Assembly (NCBI GenBank): GCA_000725195.1
Contig: JAIL01000256.1
Location: forward strand, 1-64,000
Length of the DNA stretch: 64,000 nucleotides
Reading direction: 5' to 3'
Source of the DNA: Snodgrassella alvi SCGC AB-598-O02
Lineage (GTDB): Bacteria; Pseudomonadota; Gammaproteobacteria; Burkholderiales; Neisseriaceae
Under the pieces are notes generated by a model. That model did not search any database, was not told where the DNA came from, and saw nothing but the letters and a program-made list of their open reading frames with translations. The translations under genes and the position numbers were made by a program. Position 1 is the stretch's first letter. Every line of letters begins with the position of its first letter. Below are positions 33,544 through 41,752 of the stretch, one piece after another.

Positions 33544-34164
33544 ATGACTATTGATTCCGATAAAAAACGGCTAAGACAGCAACTACGGCGCCAACGCAAA
33601 ACCTTAAATCGATCCTATCGCATCTGGGCAACCAGACACATCAATCGTCTGCTGTATCCGCTTATTCGTCGACACAAACGCCTCGGCGTTTATTGGGCAA
33701 CAGGAAGTGAACTAAGCTTAATGCCGCTAATTATGACTGCCCAGCAACGCGGTGCAGAAGTTTATTTACCTTATATCGAAACGAACCAGCGTCAACTGTG
33801 GTTCACCCCGTGTCCTCGCTTAAACAACCCTAGAATAACGCAACGTTATTTGCGCCAACACAATCTACATGTTCGTAAACGCCAAATACCGCAGTTTGAG
33901 GGAGCAAAAATCCGCGCGCATTGGTTAAAGACATTGATTATTCCTTTAGTTGGTATTGATCATCAAGGTCATCGTCTTGGTCAGGGTGGTGGTTATTATG
34001 ATGCAACCCTGTCTGTTCAGCATAAGGTTAAACCGCAAATGATCGCAGTCGGCTTCAGTTGTCAGCAGGTGAGGCAAATTCACACCGATCCGCATGATAT
34101 CAATATGCCGATTTTTGTTTGTGAACAAGGCTACCAATATTTTAATCAAAACCGGTCAGATTGA
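33544..34164 (+). CDS. 5-formyltetrahydrofolate cyclo-ligase
   Basis: A protein of about 206 residues of the 5-FTHF cyclo-ligase (MTHFS, YgfA/FthC) family, converting 5-formyl-THF with ATP to 5,10-methenyl-THF. The N-terminal basic region KKRLRQQLRRQRKTL and the C-terminal signature HRLGQGGGYYDATLS, the nucleotide and magnesium loop, are both present. ATG 33544 is preferred over the upstream frame start at 33505, which would add a non-conserved leader. It diverges from rpsB. No 6S RNA gene, a frequent neighbour of ygfA elsewhere, fits in the 180-bp gap. Confidence 0.88.
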   Translation: MTIDSDKKRLRQQLRRQRKTLNRSYRIWATRHINRLLYPLIRRHKRLGVYWATGSELSLMPLIMTAQQRGAEVYLPYIETNQRQLWFTPCPRLNNPRITQRYLRQHNLHVRKRQIPQFEGAKIRAHWLKTLIIPLVGIDHQGHRLGQGGGYYDATLSVQHKVKPQMIAVGFSCQQVRQIHTDPHDINMPIFVCEQGYQYFNQNRSD

Positions 34165-34689
34165 ATTTATTTGTGCCGAATCAGGTATATTTAAATTTTG
34201 TTTATATATCATTATTGCTAAAATAGGCTTCCTTAGTTGTAATGAGTACGTAGATTCTAAATAAGGCAGTTTTAGAAAATAGTTACTTCACTAACCTACT
34301 CAATAAAAAACAATACCGACTTAACCAATATTTTATCTTGGGGTGATGAAAAACGTTATTGTTAAAGATATCTTTCTATATTCATTTTTCAATCTTAGAC
34401 GAAGATAAAATCATATCCTATATTTAATGGACGTTTTCATTATTAGCATGAAACATAATAATGGTGCCGTTTTTTTGTTTATTTAAACCTTCTAGGTAAT
34501 CACTATTTCTTTTAATAAATTCCTGGAGCAAATTCTACAAATGCTGTTATTTTATTAGACGTCATTACTTTTTTTCTATTTCTGTAGTATCAATAGTGTT
34601 ATTTATTTTGCTAATTTTCCAATGATATAGAGATACACTTGCTAAAATTAATATCATAATCTTGAGTCTTATTTATCAAGTTAATGAAT

Positions 34690-35118
34690 TTATATTAATT
34701 CATCATATAGTTTTTTAATGAAATTCCTTTTCTTATTATTTTTTTCCTCAATAAAAATAAAATCATTTTTCATAATTTAAAGACTTCGAATATGCTCAGA
34801 AGCCAAATTTGTAGCTCCATCGCTAGTTAAAGTTTTTTGAATGTTTAAAACTTCCGAAATCCAATTCCTAACTTTACTTGACGAAAATGAGCTAATTTAG
34901 AAATCATTACTTTGTCATTAAAATAAACTAGATTTAAATTTTTATCTTTAATTTCAAAATTAGCCCATTTCAGTATTTACCAACTACTTTTTCTTACTTT
35001 ATCTTATCAAATACATCCGCTGCTTCATGACTAAATATGGCGTGTTGGTGTTTGTTGAAATCGATTAAGCAGCTCCCTTAGCAGCATCTGGATTCAATAA
35101 ACTAAGATCGACCTGCAA
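34690..35118 (-). pseudogene. Multiply frameshifted remnant, possibly of a toxin- or effector-like gene
   Basis: Reading the minus strand, consecutive protein-like blocks follow one another in different frames: LQVDLSLLNPDAAKGAA, then IDFNKHQHAIFSHEAADVF, then WANFEIKDKNLNLVYFND with VMISKLAHFRQVKLGIGF, then ISEVLNIQKTLTSDG and NLASEHIRSL, ending KKLYDELI before TAA at 34690. Each is soluble and charged, unlike random AT-rich translation, and several stops and shifts separate them. This is best explained as a decayed gene of at least 140 codons. I do not recognise the family; the layout resembles C-terminal parts of polymorphic toxins or their neighbours, but that is a guess. Confidence 0.55.
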
Positions 35119-35336
35119 TATGAAAATTATGATTTAGTTTATTTTATCTTCGTTTGTTAGAGGATTTTCTATCCAAATTATACTTTTTCATTAGTACTTT
35201 ATTTATAAAATGGATCGGTTAAAACCTCTGAGATCAAACATGATTATGTTTAACAGATATTATATGGGTTTCTGAATCAGATGATTTTATTTCTGTGTAG
35301 CCGGCAATTTTTTACTTAATCTGCCTAACAATGCCG

Positions 35337-35382
35337 AAGTAGCCATAAATTTGAACTAAGTATTCCCATTTTATGGCTACTT
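35337..35382 (-). terminator. Inverted repeat after the nitroreductase gene
   Basis: AAGTAGCCATAAA and TTTATGGCTACTT are perfect 13-base arms separated by 20 bases, 19 bp after the stop of the minus-strand nitroreductase. It has no long T-run on the minus strand, so termination is probable but not certain. Confidence 0.55.
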
Positions 35383-35400
35383 TAGCAACTCAGAGACGAA

Positions 35401-36045
35401 TTAAAGCTGAGTAAATAATTGCTCTTTTGGTAAACGAGATTTTGGACGACTGGCATTACTGTCATCAACAGTACGATAACCAAGAGTCACGACCAAAACA
35501 CTTTTCAGTCCTAACTGTTTTAGGCCAAGAAGCTCATCCATTTTTTCTTTTTCAAATCCCTCCATAGGGGTGGAGTCAACGCCGATAGCAGTTGCGGCAA
35601 ACAATAGTTGTCCTAGAACAATATAGAGTTGCTTAGATTCCCATTCATACTGTGCCTGCGGATTAGCACTATTATAATTCACAAAGAAACGTCTTCCCTG
35701 ATCCTCCATCTGTTTTATTTCTTCTGTCTTAAAGCGACCATCTTTATCTTCCTGCGCTAATAAGTTTTGCAAATGTTGGTCGTCTAATGGAGATTTGACA
35801 CAAAAGATGAGGGTATGGGAAGCATTAGCAACACGAGCTTTATTTGGCTCCATAATTGCCGGCATTATTTTGTTTCGCGCCTGATCATTATCAATGATAA
35901 AAAAATGACCGGGTTGAGAATTTACTGATGAAGGACTATTTCTGATTACTTCAAGCAATTGTTCCAGCTGTGAAGCTGGTATTTTTTTACTTTTATCATA
36001 GTGTTTAGTTGTATAGCGTTGTCTGGATAGGTCGACTATATTCAT
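35401..36045 (-). CDS. Oxygen-insensitive NAD(P)H nitroreductase, NfsB type
   Basis: A 214-residue FMN-dependent nitroreductase-family protein. The N-terminal RQRYTTKHYDKSKKI is the phosphate-binding part for FMN, and SPSSVNSQPGHFFII is the conserved segment after the first helices. The C-terminal VLVVTLGYR is the last strand, with a basic residue region (SRPKSRLP) that contacts FMN. It most resembles NfsB/NfnB and dihydropteridine-reductase-like enzymes, which reduce nitroaromatics and quinones in the cytoplasm. It is monocistronic with spacers on both sides. Physiological substrate unknown. Confidence 0.85.
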   Translation of the reverse strand: MNIVDLSRQRYTTKHYDKSKKIPASQLEQLLEVIRNSPSSVNSQPGHFFIIDNDQARNKIMPAIMEPNKARVANASHTLIFCVKSPLDDQHLQNLLAQEDKDGRFKTEEIKQMEDQGRRFFVNYNSANPQAQYEWESKQLYIVLGQLLFAATAIGVDSTPMEGFEKEKMDELLGLKQLGLKSVLVVTLGYRTVDDSNASRPKSRLPKEQLFTQL

Positions 36046-36791
36046 CCTGTTACTCCGGTGGTTGATAAATAGGTGATGTTACTGATGATGTACCTTTTTG
36101 CAAATTTTTTGCTCAATTTATTGATCTTGAAATTTTTTCTGGAAAATAAAATTGTAACTACATGGCTTTAATTCATTGATAATTTTTTTATTTTTCTTTA
36201 TCAATGTTATTTTCTATCTTAATACTGAATATTTAAGCGGATCTAATAATGAATAAAAATAAATGTAATTTTTATTTTAATGTGAATTAACGTATTGTCT
36301 GCGACAATCGATAACGTTTTGCAGGTAATTATGGTATTAAATTCTTTTTTGTTATTAAATAAAACCTTAAATCAATCTGCATTATATGCCAATAGTAGTT
36401 TATGGATTCAAAAAATAGGCGCCTTAAGTAACTTTTTGTTTTCCGACTAATTAACTTTACCGAGTCATCGATAAAGAAATGGTTGGGATACTTCACTACA
36501 TAATAAAAATTTCTTTAGGATGGTTATTTGGAGAAATTATTAATTTGCATTTTTGCTGTTGAGCAATTATATTTTAAACTGGCTGTGCACAACTATTATT
36601 TATCAATGTAGTATAAATAAACTGAAAATAATTTTGATTGGTTGATATTTACAAGCAATTTAGATTATAAGACTTATAGAATTTTCAAATCTAACGGCTA
36701 TATTTATTAGGGTGAAATATTCTTAGATAATATTTATTAGAAAAATCTTATCTATATTACAACAATTAATATATGCGAACGCTATTCGATT
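36046..36791. other. AT-rich spacer
   Basis: About 750 bp between two diverging genes (nitroreductase and FAD oxidase). No ORF, hairpin or repeat worth naming was seen. Confidence 0.5.
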
Positions 36792-38201
36792 ATGATAATA
36801 AAAAACCTTAAATTAATTTGTTTCTATTTTTGCTTGTTACTGACGGTTACAGTCCAAGCTGCTGTAGTTAATGATGTTACCGGTATGACGCCAGTAAAAG
36901 TTAAAACCGTGGTTCAACCAAAGTCAACACAACAAGTAGCCGAGCTAGTCCAAAAGACATCTGGTCCGATCAGTATTGCTGGTGGTAAATACAGTATGGG
37001 CGGACAAACGGCATTTGCGGGTGCGATACAAATTGACACGAGCCAGTTAAATCATGTTATTGCTTTTAATCCGGAAAAAAAGCTATTGACTATTGAAGCC
37101 GGTGCTACCTGGCAGCAAGTGCAACAATTGATTGATCCATATGATCTATCAGTCAAAATTATGCAAAGCTTTGCTAATTTCAGTATTGGCGGATCTTTGG
37201 GTGTCAATGTACATGGACGTTATATTGGTGAAGGACCAATTATTTTGTCAGTGGAAAATATTAAAATCGTTCTGGCCGATGGCTCAGTAGTCGTAGCCAG
37301 TCCGACTGAGAATGCAGAGATTTTTTATGCAGCTATTGGTGGTTATGGCGGAATAGGAATTATTACTGAAGTTACTTTACGCTTGAGTGATAATGTGAAA
37401 GTGAAACGCATTAATCAACTAATGCCGATAGCAAACTATCAAAATTACTTTGTACAAAATATTCGCACCAATAAAGCTGCAATATTTCATAATGGCATTA
37501 TTTATCCGCCTGACTATGAAAAAGTACGTGCTGTAACTTATGTACAAACCGATGATCCGCTGACTATTGAGGCTCGGTTAAGACCACTGAATAAAAAATA
37601 TCCTAAAGAAAAAAAACAAATGAAAATAGTCGCATCTTCTGATTTTGGCAAACAATTACGTAAATATCATGATTATTTTGATTATCAGCATGAACCTGTA
37701 ATGTGGCGCAATTATGAGGCCAGTTATAGAGTAGCCCAATTAGAACCGATAGCAACGAAATATAAGACTTTTGCTTTACAGGAATACTTTATTCCTATTG
37801 AAAAATTCAATGATTTCTATCCCCAGTTAACCAGTATTTTGAAAAAACATCACGCCAATGTCATTAATATTTCTATTCGTCATGCTAACCCAGACAGTGG
37901 ATCACTGCTGGCATGGGCAAATACCGAAGTATTTGCTTTTGTCATTTACTATCAGCAATTTAAAGACAAAAAAAGTCAAAGAGAGGTCGGTGTTTGGACT
38001 CGAGAGTTAATTAATGCAGCACTGGCTAATGGTGGTAGTTATTTTCTACCTTATCAGTTGCACGCTAGTTTGGAACAATTTAAACAAGCCTATCCAGGTG
38101 CGACAAAGTTTTTTCAGCTTAAAGCAAAACTGGACCCAACCAATAAATTCAGAAATTTATTACTTGAACGCTATCGTTCCGCTGTAGAACTACCGGAATG
38201 A
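36792..38201 (+). CDS. Secreted FAD-linked oxidase (VAO/BBE-like)
   Basis: A 469-residue FAD-binding oxidoreductase of the vanillyl-alcohol-oxidase fold. Residues 1-23 are a signal peptide ending VQA, so the enzyme is predicted to be periplasmic. The FAD domain (about 35-215) contains SIAGGKYSMGGQ, which stands at the usual flavin-pyrophosphate motif, GGSLGVNVHGRYIGEGPI and GGYGGIGIITEVTL. The C-terminal end (FFQLKAKLDPTNKFRNLL) is the closing segment shared with D-arabinono-1,4-lactone oxidase and other BBE/ALO members. The substrate is unknown, perhaps a sugar acid or lactone. The export signal is less common in this family. It stands alone. Confidence 0.8.
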   Translation: MIIKNLKLICFYFCLLLTVTVQAAVVNDVTGMTPVKVKTVVQPKSTQQVAELVQKTSGPISIAGGKYSMGGQTAFAGAIQIDTSQLNHVIAFNPEKKLLTIEAGATWQQVQQLIDPYDLSVKIMQSFANFSIGGSLGVNVHGRYIGEGPIILSVENIKIVLADGSVVVASPTENAEIFYAAIGGYGGIGIITEVTLRLSDNVKVKRINQLMPIANYQNYFVQNIRTNKAAIFHNGIIYPPDYEKVRAVTYVQTDDPLTIEARLRPLNKKYPKEKKQMKIVASSDFGKQLRKYHDYFDYQHEPVMWRNYEASYRVAQLEPIATKYKTFALQEYFIPIEKFNDFYPQLTSILKKHHANVINISIRHANPDSGSLLAWANTEVFAFVIYYQQFKDKKSQREVGVWTRELINAALANGGSYFLPYQLHASLEQFKQAYPGATKFFQLKAKLDPTNKFRNLLLERYRSAVELPE

Positions 38202-38279
38202 GTAGCAATATCATTATTGGATTATTAGCTATTTATATTTTTCGCTCGATAGTGTATGAATATTTATTTATTAAAGTGA

Positions 38280-38465
38280 TATGCGTAAAGCCCATCTATC
38301 AGAATGATGTATTAATTCAGATCAGTAGGGAAAATTTTTGATGTAGAAGCCAAATCATTCCAAGCTGCCCATTTTTTTAATCATTCTATTGGCGGATCCC
38401 AGCAACAGCGAAAAATTTATTTAGCAGATAACCATTATGAAGTTTTCATTTTACGTTGGCATTGA
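38280..38465 (+). pseudogene. Short gene remnant convergent with the NERD gene
   Basis: From 38316 to TGA 38463 one plus-strand frame is open for 49 codons and reads GKIFDVEAKSFQAAHFFNHS and QQQRKIYLADNHYEVFILRW. Just upstream, other frames read MRKAHLSE and VLIQISREN before stops. The pieces look like the end of a small protein broken by frameshifts. Its last 30 bases overlap the 3' end of the NERD gene on the other strand. Family not recognised. Confidence 0.35.
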
Positions 38466-39379
38466 TAGCAATAAGCTTTAGTAGTAAATTTTTGTTTATA
38501 TTTCTGACAATACTGTATTTCAGCTAGAGAAAGTGGTTTGTTACAGCCTGAACAGGCCTCTACAGCCACCGAATCTGGTTGAGGTAGCTGATGATTATTG
38601 TGTGTATTATCATTGTGCACAATATCATTAATGACATTACCATTATTATCAGGCGAATATATACCGAAATATTTATACCAGTCTCGCAATGGTGCTGGTC
38701 GATGTAAATTACACAATTGCTCGCCAAAATCTTGCAATGTTGCTGCCGAAATTTTTTTCATTAGCGGTAATAAGTTGAACTTGTTCGTGTAACTGGCTAT
38801 AGCTGTTTTTATTTGTTCATTTTTAATAATGCAGCTTAAATCAGTGAGTCTGTTTTTCGGCCGTTGTATATTGGCTTCATTAGCAACCAGAATCAGGCTG
38901 TAAATACTAGGCTGTAATTTTATGCCCATACGCTTGGGCAAATTAATTTGTGTTTTAAGGATATTTTTTAAAATAGTAATATGACGTTTATTTTGTTGTA
39001 GTGGAGAAGGCATACCCTTAATTTGACCCTGATACAAATGAGAAAACTCGCCGAATTCATTAATAATCATGCTACCAGCTACTCTTTTACTTTCACAGAC
39101 AAATATTTGTAAACAACGATTAATTAGTAAATGATCGATCTGCGCTACCTGACGTCGGTCAACCAGACGCAGATCATGCAGAATAATCCAATCATGACTT
39201 TGACCAAAATAAAAATTAAGTTGAAAAGCAGATTCAGCCTCACCCTTAATGCCTGAATAGAGCCGATTAAGCCGCTCCCGGATTTGACAGCGGTTAGCAT
39301 CTGAGAGATCGGGTCGACGCAATAGTTGCGTTAGTATGTCTAAATCTCTTTTTTTACTGTCTACTTCTTTAATAATCAT
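38435..39379 (-). CDS. NERD-domain protein with C-terminal zinc ribbon
   Basis: A 314-residue protein with a nuclease-related (NERD) domain at about 45-150. The restriction-endonuclease-like core is visible: D82 in VAQIDHLLI and E96-S-K98 in QIFVCESKRV, matching D-x(n)-E-x-K. The middle (150-260) is basic and unassigned. The C-terminal 45 residues form a zinc ribbon with two CxxC pairs (CSGC and CYQC) and an intermediate Cys. NERD proteins are proposed to act in DNA processing; some are linked to mobile elements or phage defence. ATG 39379 (MIIKEVDSKKRDL) is preferred over the frame start at 39445, whose extra 22 residues look non-conserved. It stands alone. Confidence 0.75.
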   Translation of the reverse strand: MIIKEVDSKKRDLDILTQLLRRPDLSDANRCQIRERLNRLYSGIKGEAESAFQLNFYFGQSHDWIILHDLRLVDRRQVAQIDHLLINRCLQIFVCESKRVAGSMIINEFGEFSHLYQGQIKGMPSPLQQNKRHITILKNILKTQINLPKRMGIKLQPSIYSLILVANEANIQRPKNRLTDLSCIIKNEQIKTAIASYTNKFNLLPLMKKISAATLQDFGEQLCNLHRPAPLRDWYKYFGIYSPDNNGNVINDIVHNDNTHNNHQLPQPDSVAVEACSGCNKPLSLAEIQYCQKYKQKFTTKAYCYQCQRKMKTS

Positions 39380-39445
39380 TATGCAGTAATTGTTATCATT
39401 AAATTGGCAGTTAAAATATATTGAGGCAAGTAATTGTGATGACAC

Positions 39446-40039
39446 TTTAAATAATTATAATATTCTTTAAGTATCACATAGCTAATTCATATTAACCATT
39501 TTGTATTATTTTGTAAATATATGTCATTTGGCTAATAGATTAAATTAGAAATACTAAGTTGACAAAATTTGATTGAATTACCATATTGATTTCTTCAACG
39601 TCTGCGCCTTTTTACTAGCAAACATCAATAATAACGCTAATAAATTTACCCATTTATCAATACTTGATAAGAGTAAATAATGAATAATATTCATTTAACA
39701 TTTTATAATTATTCCTGTTACAACCGCTTAACTCTAATATTCGGTATAACTGGATTATTATGTCAATTAAGTATTGATGAGTTCAATTTATTTAACAGAC
39801 ATTTTAATGATACTTTTTTATTTATGTTTCGATTCTATTCTGCCCAATTTTTCATTATTTCGGTTTTCGGTTATAGTTTTACATCGCCAGATCCGATTTT
39901 ATTGATAATAATTTATTTAAATAGTCCAAATAGACACACAATAAATTGATTTAAATCAATTTAATATTGGTATTCTTATAAATTAATATTAAGCAGTCAG
40001 ATTCTGTAAATTTGCCACTTTATCATTGTGTCGATATAC
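39446..40039. other. AT-rich spacer
   Basis: About 600 bp with no convincing gene. An 89-codon plus-strand frame at 39680-39949 is mostly Phe, Leu, Ile, Asn and Ser and is not called. The tRNA-Leu terminator marks the right end. Confidence 0.5.
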
Positions 40040-40075
40040 AAAAAGCTGCTATTAGTAAGTAATAGCAGCTTTTTT
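40040..40075 (-). terminator. Terminator after tRNA-Leu
   Basis: AAAAAGCTGCTATT and AATAGCAGCTTTTT form a near-perfect stem with a small loop and a T-run, immediately downstream of tRNA-Leu on the minus strand. The stem sequence resembles that of the secB terminator. Confidence 0.85.
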
Positions 40076-40080
40076 GAATC

Positions 40081-40165
40081 TGGTGCCCAGGGACGGACTC
40101 GAACCGTCACACCTTGCGGCGGGGGATTTTGAGTCCCCTGCGTCTACCAATTTCGCCACCTGGGC
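40081..40165 (-). tRNA. tRNA-Leu (anticodon CAA)
   Basis: An 85-nt tRNA on the minus strand with a long variable arm (class II). The 5' end is GCCCAGGTGGCGAAATTGG, the acceptor arms GCCCAGG/CCTGGGC pair fully and CCA is encoded. The anticodon loop CTCAAAA gives CAA. It stands alone with its own terminator; no integrated element was seen at its 3' end. Confidence 0.95.
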
Positions 40166-41069
40166 TAGCGAAGAAGACGGCATTATAACGGATTTTCGCT
40201 GGGTGTAAAGTATTTTTTTGCTATTTTTAGTTTTTATTGAGGCAAATTACATGATTAATTTTATATTTAGTTTTATATTAATTTAAATGAGCATTTAATA
40301 TTTATATTCTAATTGAGCTTTTTAATTCATAAGACTGAAATTTAGTTTATATTATTTATGCTTAACTTTTCTTAATACTTGTTATCTATCAACAATTGTT
40401 ATTATTTACCCTCGGCTAACCACAGCCATTTATACACTTTTAGCATGCTGTTAATATGAGTAGAAATATGCTTAAAAACATTGCTCAAAAAATATATCGA
40501 TAATACCAACTCTGCCAAAGGAAACTTTTCTGCAATTCTATTTACTAAAAACCAGTCAGTCTTAAATTAGATAAAAATAAAGTCAGTGCGATGATATTTG
40601 CCAATTTATCTAGTTTATCTATGCACAGGTCACTGGTCTCAACTTAATTTAAATACCAAAATCATAAACAAATAAAAAAAACAAATACTATACCTATTAA
40701 TTTTATTTATTGCGTTCCTATATGACTGGAATACAGTGGGAATTATGACCATCTACTTATCTATTTTTAACTTGAATTTAATTGGATTGACTGTAGACAA
40801 AATGATAAAATAGGTGCTTAATTATAATATTAGGCTGTATAAAGGTTGCGTCTGTAATATAATTGCCTATTTACTAAAAGATTATTTAATTGAAGTTAGT
40901 ACTGGCTGTTATTCACAGATTCAAAAATCAGGCTATCGTATACAAACTGCATAATCAGGGTGTAATACGACTGGTATATGCCTTAAAAGTGTTGTTAAAT
41001 TAAAATTACGACATAATTTATTTATAAAATTATGCAAAAATATTTGCTTTATCTTTATACTGATGAAAA
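40166..41069. other. Spacer upstream of hisG
   Basis: About 900 bp without an intact gene. A short open stretch near 40890-41000 reads VLAVIHRFKNQAIVYKLHNQ but is only about 38 codons and is not called. No his-type attenuator with a histidine-rich leader was seen. Confidence 0.5.
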
Positions 41070-41735
41070 ATGAATGCACAATTAACTATTGCATTATCGA
41101 AAGGAAGAATTTACGAAGAGACTCTGCCGTTACTGGCAGCAGCGGGCATTCATGCAACTGAAGAACCGGATAAGTCACGTAAATTAATTATTAAAACAAA
41201 TCACGACAATATCCGCCTTATTATTGTTCGTGCTACTGATGTTCCTACCTATGTTCAATATGGTGCTGCAGATTTAGGCATTGCCGGCAAAGATGTGTTA
41301 ATTGAACATAATGGTAAAGGCTTATATCAGCCACTGGACTTACATATTGCTAATTGTCGGATGATGGTCGCGGTCCGCAAAGGTTTTAATTATGCTTCTG
41401 CTTCACAACCGGGTTGTCGATTACGTGTTGCTACCAAATATCCTAATATTGCCGCAGAACATTTTGCTAACAAAGGTGTTCACGTTGATGTGATTAAATT
41501 GTATGGTTCTATGGAACTAGCCCCGTTAGTGGGTCTTTGCGATGCTATTGTTGATCTGGTGTCCAGTGGAAACACATTGAAAGCGAATAATCTGGAAGCT
41601 GTCGAACACATAATTGATATTTCTAGTCGTCTGGTGGTGAATAAAGCAGCATTAAAACTTAAATATGCCATCATGCAGCCCATTATAGATACTTTTGCCA
41701 AATTAACTCATTTACATTTGAATAATTTAATATAA
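41070..41735 (+). CDS. hisG: ATP phosphoribosyltransferase, short form
   Basis: A 221-residue short-form HisG, the first enzyme of histidine synthesis. The start [18 protein letters not shown] and the motifs [21 protein letters not shown] and [18 protein letters not shown], which includes the PRPP loop, are typical. The long form's C-terminal regulatory domain is absent, so activity should need the HisZ subunit, which is not in the window. It heads hisG-NYN gene-hisD on the plus strand. Confidence 0.95.
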   Translation: MNAQLTIALSKGRIYEETLPLLAAAGIHATEEPDKSRKLIIKTNHDNIRLIIVRATDVPTYVQYGAADLGIAGKDVLIEHNGKGLYQPLDLHIANCRMMVAVRKGFNYASASQPGCRLRVATKYPNIAAEHFANKGVHVDVIKLYGSMELAPLVGLCDAIVDLVSSGNTLKANNLEAVEHIIDISSRLVVNKAALKLKYAIMQPIIDTFAKLTHLHLNNLI

Positions 41736-41752
41736 CAACAGGAAACCTATTT

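Larger units (their letters stand above)
34165..35400. other. Long spacer with a decayed gene
   Basis: A 1.2 kb stretch without an intact gene. Its right half carries the minus-strand relic listed at 34690-35118 and its end carries the inverted repeat after the nitroreductase gene. The left part (34165-34680) shows nothing recognisable. Confidence 0.6.

Noticed and set aside
39680..39949. 89-codon plus-strand frame
   Set aside because: Dominated by Phe, Leu, Ile, Asn and Ser as expected for AT-rich noise; no family pattern.
40081..40165. tRNA-Leu as an integration site for the primase element
   Set aside because: The island is 17 kb away and no duplicate of the tRNA 3' end was seen.
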